Assembly: GCA_003577005.1 (NCBI GenBank)
Contig: QEUW01000275.1
Coordinates: 1-19,885, forward strand
Direction of reading: 5' to 3'
DNA length: 19,885 nucleotides
DNA from: Chloroflexota bacterium
GTDB taxonomy: Bacteria > Chloroflexota > Anaerolineae > Caldilineales > Caldilineaceae
The notes below the pieces were generated by a model. It saw only the letters and a program-made list of their open reading frames with translations, ran no database searches and had not been told where the DNA came from. Positions 7,171-13,337 of the stretch are shown piece by piece; the first letter of the stretch is position 1, and every line of letters begins with the position of its first letter. Both the position numbers and the translations under genes were made by a program.

Positions 7171-8514
7171 ATGAAACTCACCACACGCCAGGAGCAACTG
7201 CTCAAACGCACCTTTATCGATTACCAGCAAACAACTGGGTTTCTAGAAAACCCGCTCATCGTCTCGCGCGCCGATGGCCTCTACTACTGGGATACTGAAG
7301 GCAAACGCTACATCGACGGCATCGGCGGCATCTTTGTCGCCTCGTTGGGGCACAAACATCCGCGCGTGATGGAGGCGATGCGCAGACAGATGGAGAAGTT
7401 GAGCTTTGCGCCCCCCATGCACGGCACCTCCGACGTGACGCTCGACTTTGTGGAGAAGCTGGGCAGCGTCACACCGGGAGATCTCAATTACGTAAAGGCC
7501 TACAGCGGCGGCTCCGAATCGGTGGAGTCGGCGCTCAAGTTTGTGCGCCAATACTGGAAACAGGCCGGCCACCCCAACAAGTTCAAGTTTATCAGCCGCT
7601 ACCAGGGCTATCACGGCGGCACCTTTGGCGCCATGGCAGCCAGCGGCACCGGCAAGCGCAAATCACCCTTTGAACCGCACTTGCCAGGTTTTATCAAGGT
7701 CTTCCCGCCCACCTACTATCGCGACCGCTTCGCCACGTGGGAAGAGTGCAACCGCTTTTGCGCCCAGATGGTCGAGGATGTGATCATCCACGAAGACCCC
7801 GAAACGGTGGCCGGTTTTATTGTTGAGCCAGTCAGCAACACCGGCGGCATCATCACGCCGACGGACGAGTATTACCAGATCATCCGCGACATCTGCGACC
7901 GCCACAACGTGATCCTGATCTTCGACGAGATCATCACCGGCTATGGGCGCACCGGCCACATGTTCGCCGCCCAAACCTTTGGCGTGACACCCGACATCAT
8001 CTGCGGCGGCAAGGGGCTCTCCAGCGGCGCCATCCCCATGGGGGCGATGGTCGCCCGCGAGGAGATGGGTGACGCCTTCTACGGCCCCGTCGAGGCCGAT
8101 GTTCACTTTGCCCACGGCCACACCTATGCCGCCAACCCGCTGGCCTGTGCGGTGGGCATCGCCGTCATTGATGAGATTGTCGAGCACCGGCTCGACCAAA
8201 AAGCCCAAGAGACCGGGGCTTATCTGGCCGCCAAACTGGAAGATCTGAAACGCCACGGCGTCATCCGCGAGGTGCGCGGCAAAGGGATGTTGCGCGGGGT
8301 CGAGTTCTGGCGCGACCCAGAAAGCAAAACCCCCTTCCCCGAACTGGGCAATGCGCTCAAAAAGACCACGCTCCAAAACGGCCTGATCATGCGTGTCGAT
8401 CCCACCTGGTTTGCCGTCGCCCCGGCGCTCATTGCTAGAAAAGAGGATATCGACGAACTGTGCGACCTCATCGAGCGCAGCCTGCTCGATGCGTTGGAGA
8501 TGGTTGGGAGTTAA
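7171..8514 (+). CDS. Class III PLP-dependent aminotransferase
   Basis: A full-length 447-residue fold-type I aminotransferase. PLP-binding features: phosphate-binding SGGSES (112-117), ring-stacking region ISRYQGYHGG (141-150), D252 in IFDEIITGYGRTG, and Schiff-base K281 in DIICGGKGLSSG, followed by the P-M-G-A loop that the damaged paralogue at 2-1011 has lost. The later HGHTYAANPLACA loop is also canonical. The family (omega-amino acid:pyruvate, taurine:pyruvate, diamine and related transaminases) cannot be narrowed from sequence alone. GAGAGAA stands about eight bases upstream of the ATG. Its position ahead of PhyH and decarboxylase-like genes suggests action on an amine produced or consumed by that pathway. 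Confidence 0.93.
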   Translation: MKLTTRQEQLLKRTFIDYQQTTGFLENPLIVSRADGLYYWDTEGKRYIDGIGGIFVASLGHKHPRVMEAMRRQMEKLSFAPPMHGTSDVTLDFVEKLGSVTPGDLNYVKAYSGGSESVESALKFVRQYWKQAGHPNKFKFISRYQGYHGGTFGAMAASGTGKRKSPFEPHLPGFIKVFPPTYYRDRFATWEECNRFCAQMVEDVIIHEDPETVAGFIVEPVSNTGGIITPTDEYYQIIRDICDRHNVILIFDEIITGYGRTGHMFAAQTFGVTPDIICGGKGLSSGAIPMGAMVAREEMGDAFYGPVEADVHFAHGHTYAANPLACAVGIAVIDEIVEHRLDQKAQETGAYLAAKLEDLKRHGVIREVRGKGMLRGVEFWRDPESKTPFPELGNALKKTTLQNGLIMRVDPTWFAVAPALIARKEDIDELCDLIERSLLDALEMVGS

Positions 8515-8525
8515 GTAAAAGCGGT

Positions 8526-8597
8526 ACACAGAGGGCACGGAGAGATTTTAGAAGGTTGCTCTCTATACTCTCTATGTCTTCTCGGCGCTCTCTGTGT
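8526..8597. repeat. Inverted CACAGAG/CTCTGTG repeat in intergenic gap
   Basis: The 117-base gap after the aminotransferase contains ACACAGAG (8526-8533) and its exact complement (8590-8597); the inside is filled by degenerate GA-rich repeats on the left and CT-rich repeats (CTCTCTA-like) on the right. A long imperfect hairpin can form. The PhyH ribosome-binding site GGAGGAA lies downstream, outside the element. Confidence 0.65.
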
Positions 8598-8631
8598 TCC
8601 TGCTGTTTTTACCCTTTTCCATGGAGGAACC

Positions 8632-9525
8632 ATGCTCACCCAGAAACAGATCGACTTCTACAACGAATTTGGCTATCTTGGCCTTCAGGGCGTGTTGAAC
8701 AAGGACGAGGTGGCGGAACTGCGGCGCGTGACCGATGAGTTTGTCGACAAGTCGCGCACGGTGACGCAGAACGACGCCGTCTTCGACCTGGAGCCGGGCC
8801 ACACGGCCGATAACCCCCGCCTGCGCCGTCTCAAAGACCCGTACAAACAGCACGAGGTCTACAAGCAGATCCTCCACCACCCCAAGATCCTCGACGCCGT
8901 CAGCGCGCTGGTCGGCACCTTTGGGCTGCGTTGCAACGGCAACAAGCTCAACATGAAATATGCCGAATACGGCAGCCCGGTGGAATGGCACCAGGACTGG
9001 GCCTTCTATCCGCACACCAACGATGACCTGCTGGCCGTGGGCGTCTGCATCGACCCCATGACCGAAGAGAACGGTGCGCTGTTGGTCATCCCCGGCTCGC
9101 ACCGGGGGCCGGTGCTCGACCACCATTCCAAGAGCCGCGGCATCTTTGTCGGCGCCGTGACCGATGAAGATTTTACCGCCGAGGGCGCGGTGCCGATCCT
9201 GCTCGATGCCGGCGGCATCTCGATCCACCATGTGCGCATCCTCCACGGCTCGGCGCCCAACCTCTCGTCGACGCCGCGGCGGCTGCTGCTCTACCAATAC
9301 TGCGCCATCGACGCCTGGCCGCTGATGGGCTTTGGCAGTTGGGACGCCTTCAACGCCACCATCGTGCGCGGTGAACCGACCAGTGTTGCCCGCGTCACCG
9401 ATGTCCCCGTCCGCATGCCCGTGCCCACTGGCGAACGTGGCGGCTCGCTCTATGAAACCCAGATGATGATGGACAAACGCATGTACAAAGTGCCGGGGCT
9501 GGAGAAGGCTGGCGCAATGCAGTAG
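8632..9525 (+). CDS. Phytanoyl-CoA dioxygenase (PhyH) family protein
   Basis: A 297-residue Fe(II)/2-oxoglutarate-dependent oxygenase. The 2-His-1-carboxylate iron site is complete: H120-x-D122 in VEWHQDWAFYPH and distal H205 in VRILHGSAPNLS, with R216/R217 placed to bind 2-oxoglutarate. The intervening GALLVIPGSHRGP is a hallmark of the family. GGAGGAACC immediately before the ATG fixes the start. Bacterial PhyH proteins hydroxylate diverse small molecules, including ectoine, phosphonates and natural-product intermediates, so the fatty-acyl name should not be taken as the substrate. It heads a PhyH-CMD-PhyH run after the aminotransferase. Confidence 0.93.
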   Translation: MLTQKQIDFYNEFGYLGLQGVLNKDEVAELRRVTDEFVDKSRTVTQNDAVFDLEPGHTADNPRLRRLKDPYKQHEVYKQILHHPKILDAVSALVGTFGLRCNGNKLNMKYAEYGSPVEWHQDWAFYPHTNDDLLAVGVCIDPMTEENGALLVIPGSHRGPVLDHHSKSRGIFVGAVTDEDFTAEGAVPILLDAGGISIHHVRILHGSAPNLSSTPRRLLLYQYCAIDAWPLMGFGSWDAFNATIVRGEPTSVARVTDVPVRMPVPTGERGGSLYETQMMMDKRMYKVPGLEKAGAMQ

Positions 9526-9586
9526 CATAATGCGTAATCCGTGATAGCTGAGTTACGCATCACGCATTACGCATTATGCATTAGAT
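9525..9586. repeat. Heptad array (ATTACGC-type) forming a 21-bp hairpin
   Basis: Arms 9525-9545 and 9559-9579 are complementary over 21 positions with one mismatch; the loop is 13 bases. The right side is five contiguous heptads (units at 9552, 9559, 9566, 9573, 9580) of consensus ATTACGC. It begins within the PhyH stop codon region and ends about nine bases before the ATG of the next gene. Confidence 0.85.
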
Positions 9587-9594
9587 CTTATCCA

Positions 9595-10005
9595 ATGACC
9601 GACGAACAATACCAACGAGGAATCGAACAGTTCGCTCACATGGTGGGCGAAGGGCAGATCGACGCCTTGCGCGAGCGGTTCCGGCAGGTGTCGCCTGAGT
9701 TCGAGCGCGCCGTGATGGGAATCGTGGGCGGTGAAATCTGGACCCGGCCCAACCTGGATTTGCGGACGCGCAGCCTGGTGAGCGTTGCGGTGCTGGCGGC
9801 GCTGGGACGCGCCAATGCGCTGGAGTTGAACATCCGCATGGCGCTCAACAACGGCGCCACCGAGGAGGAGCTCGTGGAGACCTTTTTCCAGGTGGCGATT
9901 TATGCCGGATTTGCCGCCGCCTGGGACGGATTGGAAAAGATGCGACGGGTGATCGATCAAACCGCCGATCAGAGACAAGCCGAGGAACCCGATGAACGAA
10001 GTTGA
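9595..10005 (+). CDS. Carboxymuconolactone decarboxylase (CMD)-like protein
   Basis: A 136-residue all-helical protein that fits the CMD/AhpD superfamily: a conserved core reads TRSLVSVAVLAALGRANALELNIRMALNNGATEEELVETFFQVAIYAGFAAAWDGL. Residues between ~58 and ~120 cover the whole CMD domain. The C-x-x-C pair of AhpD-type alkylhydroperoxidases is absent, so a lyase/isomerase-like role as in gamma-carboxymuconolactone decarboxylase is more likely than a peroxidase role; the substrate is unknown. The ATG at 9595 follows the hairpin; the longer open frame from 9541 would translate the repeat. It overlaps the next PhyH gene by 14 bases, so the two are translationally coupled. Confidence 0.85.
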   Translation: MTDEQYQRGIEQFAHMVGEGQIDALRERFRQVSPEFERAVMGIVGGEIWTRPNLDLRTRSLVSVAVLAALGRANALELNIRMALNNGATEEELVETFFQVAIYAGFAAAWDGLEKMRRVIDQTADQRQAEEPDERS

Positions 10006-10741
10006 GCGGTATCTGTTTGACCTGCAAGGCTACTTGATCCTGGAGGATGTGCTCACACAGGACCAGGTGGCGGAACTGAACCGGCTCGTCGATGTGCAAA
10101 ACTTGCCGGAGCCGGGCCTGGAGAGTAACAAAGCCCGCTTTGGCAAGTTTCTCACCTGGGGCCAGCCGTTTTGCGATTTGCTCGACCACTCCCGCCTCAT
10201 GCCGTACCTCAAAGTGATCCTGGGGGACGGTTTCCGTCTGGATCACTATTACGGCATCTACCTGCGCGAGGGGACGGGGCCGCTACCCCTGCACGGCGGC
10301 AATACGCCCTACGACCCACCCGAATACTATCATTTTCGCAACGGCCAGATGTACAACGGGCTGACGGTCGTTGCCTGGAACCTGACCGACACTGGCCCGG
10401 CGCACGGCGGTTTTTGCTGCATCCCCGGCAGCCACAAGGCGAACTACGCCCTGCCCCAGGAGATCCGCGAGGCCCACTATCAGGCCGGGTGTGTCGTCAT
10501 TCCCGAAGCCAGGGCGGGATCGCTGGTCATCTTCACCGAGGCGTTGACCCACGGCACGACGCCCTGGTGGGGTAAACACCAACGCCGCTCGCTGCTCTAC
10601 AAATACAGCCCAGGGCAGCAGTCGTGGGCAAAGACCCACATCCAACCGCCACCGGATGTAGAGTTGACGCCGCGCCAGCGGCTCCTTTTTGAGCCGCCTT
10701 ACTTCTACCCCCGCGCTTCGCTCTTTGCTGAAGGCGGGTAG
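9992..10741 (+). CDS. PhyH family protein with an HxG instead of HxD iron motif
   Basis: A 249-residue member of the phytanoyl-CoA dioxygenase superfamily, about 50 residues shorter than its neighbour. The family landmarks are present: GGFCCIPGSHKANY (139-152), distal H187 (ALTHGTTPWWG) and R198/R199 (HQRRSLLYKYSPG) for 2-oxoglutarate. The proximal motif aligns as LPLHGGNTPYD: H101 is kept but the carboxylate position is G103. In Fe/2OG halogenases of this superfamily (SyrB2, BesD, WelO5) the same Asp-to-Ala/Gly change opens the chloride site; alternatively another acidic residue such as D108 could serve. It overlaps the CMD-like gene (GAGGAA before the ATG). The TAG stop is part of the palindrome at 10737-10793. 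Confidence 0.85.
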   Translation: MNEVERYLFDLQGYLILEDVLTQDQVAELNRLVDVQNLPEPGLESNKARFGKFLTWGQPFCDLLDHSRLMPYLKVILGDGFRLDHYYGIYLREGTGPLPLHGGNTPYDPPEYYHFRNGQMYNGLTVVAWNLTDTGPAHGGFCCIPGSHKANYALPQEIREAHYQAGCVVIPEARAGSLVIFTEALTHGTTPWWGKHQRRSLLYKYSPGQQSWAKTHIQPPPDVELTPRQRLLFEPPYFYPRASLFAEGG

Positions 10742-10793
10742 GGGCACGAGGTGGTTGGGGCCGGGCTGCCTCCAACCACCTCGTGCCCCTACC
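10737..10793. repeat. 22-bp perfect palindrome, GGTAGGGGCA...TGCCCCTACC family
   Basis: Arms 10737-10758 and 10772-10793 are exact reverse complements over 22 bp with a 13-base loop. The stop codon of the second PhyH gene (10739-10741) lies inside the left arm. The outer ten bases match the palindrome at 1016-1044 save one extra G, while the interiors differ. No T-run follows. It may still act as an mRNA 3'-end stabiliser. Confidence 0.9.
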
Positions 10794-10833
10794 GTATAGC
10801 TATGTTCTTGCAACAGCCTCAGAGGAGCATGTC

Positions 10834-11415
10834 ATGGCACCAAAGTGGCAGCAGAAGTCACTGAATCTCAAGCCAAACCATACCTGGAATCTCAAGCCAA
10901 ACCATACCTGGAAGGCCAAGCCGGGCTACCGCATCTTTGTGGCCGACCGAGGCGCGGTGCGGCTGGACTTTCCCGAAAGCTGGGTGGTGAAACCGGCTGC
11001 TGACTGCATCCGTTTTCACGATGCCGAGCCACCCAATGACACTTGTGTGCTGGGCGTCTCCTACTTGCGGCTGCCGCCTGATGTGGATTGGAGAGCCTTG
11101 CCGCTCACAGAGCTGTTGCAGCAGGCTCTCAATGGTGGCAAACGCAAGCTGCGTCGCCACGGCCAGGTCCATCATCTCCCGCGCCGGGACATCGAGATCG
11201 CCTGGATCGAATCGACCTTTATCGACCCTGTAGAAAAACGCGCGGCTTTCTCCTGTATCGCACTGGCACGCGGTTTCAATTTGCAGAGCTTGCTCACCTT
11301 TGATTATTGGGTGGAAGACAGGGCGTGCCTCTACCCTATCTGGCAGGAAGTCCTGGGTTCGGTGCAACTAGGGCTGGCAATCAAAGACCCAACCATGGGA
11401 GAGACCTTGCACTAG
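10834..11415 (+). CDS. Unrecognised soluble protein (193 aa) with a tandem duplication near the N terminus
   Basis: No family is recognised with confidence. The body has alternating strands and helices (YRIFVADRGAVRLDFPESWVV, later CIRFHD and IEIAWIESTFIDP) reminiscent of small PsbP/DcrB-like domains, but this is only a resemblance. No signal peptide or membrane segment is apparent. AGAGGAG at 10821-10827 with a six-base spacer supports the ATG at 10834 over the longer open frame. The N terminus contains an exact 8-residue repeat (NLKPNHTW twice) encoded by a 24-bp tandem duplication at 10864-10911, with a third decayed copy (KAKPGYR) following. It is preceded by the 22-bp palindrome and followed by a hairpin. 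Confidence 0.7.
   Translation: MAPKWQQKSLNLKPNHTWNLKPNHTWKAKPGYRIFVADRGAVRLDFPESWVVKPAADCIRFHDAEPPNDTCVLGVSYLRLPPDVDWRALPLTELLQQALNGGKRKLRRHGQVHHLPRRDIEIAWIESTFIDPVEKRAAFSCIALARGFNLQSLLTFDYWVEDRACLYPIWQEVLGSVQLGLAIKDPTMGETLH
10864..10911 (+). repeat. Exact 24-bp tandem duplication within a CDS
   Basis: Units 10864-10887 and 10888-10911 are identical over 24 bases, so they encode the same eight residues twice in frame. Absence of any synonymous change implies a very recent duplication. Confidence 0.95.
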
Positions 11416-11442
11416 GAATCAGCCAAAGAAAATGGGAGACCC

Positions 11443-11474
11443 GCGGAGTTTGCACGTGGGCGTGCGAACTCCGC
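11443..11474 (+). repeat. 14-bp hairpin in intergenic gap, terminator-like
   Basis: Arms 11443-11456 and 11461-11474 pair over 14 positions with one T·G wobble and a TGGG loop. The sequence after the stem is ACCAGCATAATTTTT, so the T-run begins about ten bases late for an intrinsic terminator. It stands 28 bases after the stop of the previous gene and 33 bases before the next start. Confidence 0.7.
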
Positions 11475-11507
11475 ACCAGCATAATTTTTGGCCAGGGACT
11501 AGAAGCT

Positions 11508-12227
11508 ATGTCTTTGTCCACTGAGATTTTTGAGCAGATCTTTAGCTCCGTTGTGCCGTCGCTTGTCCTGCAACTGGCTGCCTGGCAGGAAGCAGCGCCC
11601 CGTTTTCGTTCTTTTGTCGAAACCTATCGCGACAAAATCCGCAAAAAGGTGCGGGGAGCTCAGGTGGATGGGGGGCTTGACGATGTACTGGCTGAGTTAG
11701 CGGTCGCGGCCCTCCTGCTGCGCGACCGCCGTCTGGCCGTTGAGTTTGAGAAGCTCGGCGTTGGGAAAGGGCGGGCACCCGATCTGACCGTTACCTTCAA
11801 GACGCACACCCCCTTTCACGTCGAAGTGACACGCCTCCGACCGCCCGAGGCCGATGGAACAGATGAAGTTGATGCGCTCGTGCGCAAAATAGCGAACACG
11901 TTCCTCGCCAAGCTCGGCCAGCTTCAGCCGAGCATCATCAATTTGCTGGCGTTTGTAGTAGACGAGCAGAGCGCCAGCACTCACGAAATTCAGGCTGCCG
12001 TCGAGGGGTTGCGCAGCCACGCCGTGCAAAAAGATGATCCCTTTTTTGCGCGCCATGGGTTGGTGAACAGCCGTCATTTTCAGCGCCAACAGGCGCGGTT
12101 GAGCGGCGTTCTCCTCTGCACCTTCACCCCGCCAGCCGGCCCTCGCCTCACCGCTCTCTGGCTCAACCCGCAGGCCAGACATCCAGTGCCCACAGAATTG
12201 AAAAACTTGCTGCGTACGCTTGTCTGA
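11508..12227 (+). CDS. Unrecognised protein, possible PD-(D/E)XK-like nuclease fold
   Basis: A 239-residue soluble protein with no confident family match. After a helical N terminus, a segment reads ELAVAALLL (E63) ... RAPDLTVTF (D92) ... FHVEVTRLR (E106-V-T108). The spacing helix-Glu, strand-Asp, strand-E-x-K/T resembles the core of PD-(D/E)XK nuclease-like domains, with Thr in place of Lys. Downstream is a helical stretch with a C-terminal strand (LSGVLLCTFTPP). That assignment is inference. The ATG at 11508 is selected because the longer open frame from 11307 overlaps the preceding gene and crosses the hairpin at 11443-11474; no strong ribosome-binding site is visible (AGAAGC only). Confidence 0.6.
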   Translation: MSLSTEIFEQIFSSVVPSLVLQLAAWQEAAPRFRSFVETYRDKIRKKVRGAQVDGGLDDVLAELAVAALLLRDRRLAVEFEKLGVGKGRAPDLTVTFKTHTPFHVEVTRLRPPEADGTDEVDALVRKIANTFLAKLGQLQPSIINLLAFVVDEQSASTHEIQAAVEGLRSHAVQKDDPFFARHGLVNSRHFQRQQARLSGVLLCTFTPPAGPRLTALWLNPQARHPVPTELKNLLRTLV

Positions 12228-12320
12228 ATTTCAGCCTTGTGCTACGCTTATTTAGTTTGCATATTGGCCGGTTTAATTGCTTGGTTAACCGGCGTGCCTG
12301 GTGTAAGTCGTTGGGATCAT

Positions 12321-13178
12321 ATGTCGCTTGTTGCGCTGAATCTACTGGTTGCGTCGGCTTTTTTACACATGGGGTGGAACCTGCTCATGAAGCAGGCCGG
12401 CGACCGTTATATCGTCAGTTGGTGGGCGCTGCTGGTTGGGGCGCTCGGCTTTCTGCCTTTTGCTCTGAGCGCGGGTACGGCGCTGCAACAGGTGTGGGTC
12501 TATGCGCTGGTAAGCGCTGCCTTTCAGTTGCTCTACTATCTCATGCTGGGGTTCGCCTATAACAGCGGCGACTTCTCGTTGGTCTATCCCATTGCCCGCG
12601 GCACGGCGCCGGTCTTTATTGCACTCTGGGCTGTCCTCTTGCTGCACGAGTCGATACCCTGGACGGGTCTGCTAGGGCTGGCCACGATTGTGTTCGGTAT
12701 CCTTCTCATTGGGGGTGGCTCATGGCGGGGCTGGTTCGATTGGAAGATACGCCCATCGTTGGGTACGGCCGCTCCTTTTTTGGTTGCTCTCTGCATCTCC
12801 GGCTACTCGGTGATCGATGGCGCCGCGGTCAAACAAGCGCCGCCCTTTCCCTATACTGTCTTGAGTTTTGGTCTCAGCGCTCTGCTCTTTACGCCGCTGG
12901 TCTGGGCGCGTCATGGCTGGCCGGCGCTTATGGCGGTGGGCCGGCAACAGTGGTGGCGTATCGGGCTGATCGGCGCCTTCACCTATGCGGCGTACGGGCT
13001 GGTGCTCACTGCCTACTCGCTCGCACCGGTGAGCTACGTCGGTGCCGTGCGCGAGGTCAGCATCGTGCTGGCTGCGTTGGCGGGCTGGCTCTGGCTGGGT
13101 GAATCGTTTGGCCTGGCGCGCACGGTGGGGTCGCTGGTCGTGGTCGCCGGTATCGTCTTGGTGACGGTAGCAGGGTGA
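12321..13178 (+). CDS. EamA/DMT family transporter
   Basis: A 285-residue inner-membrane protein with ten hydrophobic helices arranged as two EamA repeats, each ending in the typical pattern: PIARGTAPVFIALWAVLLLHESIPWTGLLGLATIVFGILLIGG and APVSYVGAVREVSIVLAALAGWLWLGESFGLARTVGSLVVVAGIVLVTVAG. DMT carriers export or import small metabolites; the substrate is not readable. The ATG at 12321 gives normal family length; the frame extends to a TTG at 12237, which would add a 28-residue hydrophobic N terminus, considered less likely. Ribosome-binding site is weak (TTGGGATC). Confidence 0.88.
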   Translation: MSLVALNLLVASAFLHMGWNLLMKQAGDRYIVSWWALLVGALGFLPFALSAGTALQQVWVYALVSAAFQLLYYLMLGFAYNSGDFSLVYPIARGTAPVFIALWAVLLLHESIPWTGLLGLATIVFGILLIGGGSWRGWFDWKIRPSLGTAAPFLVALCISGYSVIDGAAVKQAPPFPYTVLSFGLSALLFTPLVWARHGWPALMAVGRQQWWRIGLIGAFTYAAYGLVLTAYSLAPVSYVGAVREVSIVLAALAGWLWLGESFGLARTVGSLVVVAGIVLVTVAG

Positions 13179-13182
13179 GCGG

Positions 13183-13238
13183 GTTGCGAGTTGCGGGATA
13201 CGGATTACGCATTACGGATTGTGAATTAAAAATTATCT
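13183..13238 (+). repeat. Degenerate heptad array, eight units
   Basis: From four bases after the EamA stop codon, eight contiguous 7-base units run without a break in phase (starting at 13183, 13190, 13197, 13204, 13211, 13218, 13225, 13232). They drift from GTTGCGA through ATTACGC to ATTAAAA, as if each unit was copied from its neighbour with changes. The ATTACGC core matches the array at 9552-9586. Confidence 0.75.
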
Positions 13239-13306
13239 CAAAATCTCTGTGCTACACTGGTGCTGCCCGGAAGAGTTCCAGAGCCACAACCGATTTTGAG
13301 ATAGTT
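13231..13306. repeat. Long-range inverted repeat ahead of the antiporter gene
   Basis: Arms 13231-13245 (AATTATCTCAAAATC) and 13292-13306 are complementary over 15 positions with one G·T pair; the loop is 46 bases. The loop contains TGCTACACT (13250-13258), which resembles an extended -10 promoter element reading toward the antiporter, without an obvious -35. Confidence 0.65.
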
Positions 13307-13337
13307 TCTTAGGGGAGGGTAATTCCTTCGTCTTTTT

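Noticed and set aside
7663..8538. Antisense open frame of 291 codons over the intact aminotransferase
   Set aside because: Low-complexity Val/Asp/Gly-rich product with no family features, opposite a clear aminotransferase.
11443..11474. Classical intrinsic terminator
   Set aside because: The stem is good, but the T-run starts about ten bases after it; kept only as a hairpin.
12237..12320. TTG start adding 28 residues to the EamA transporter
   Set aside because: No ribosome-binding site, overlap with the tail region of the previous gene, and family length is met from 12321.
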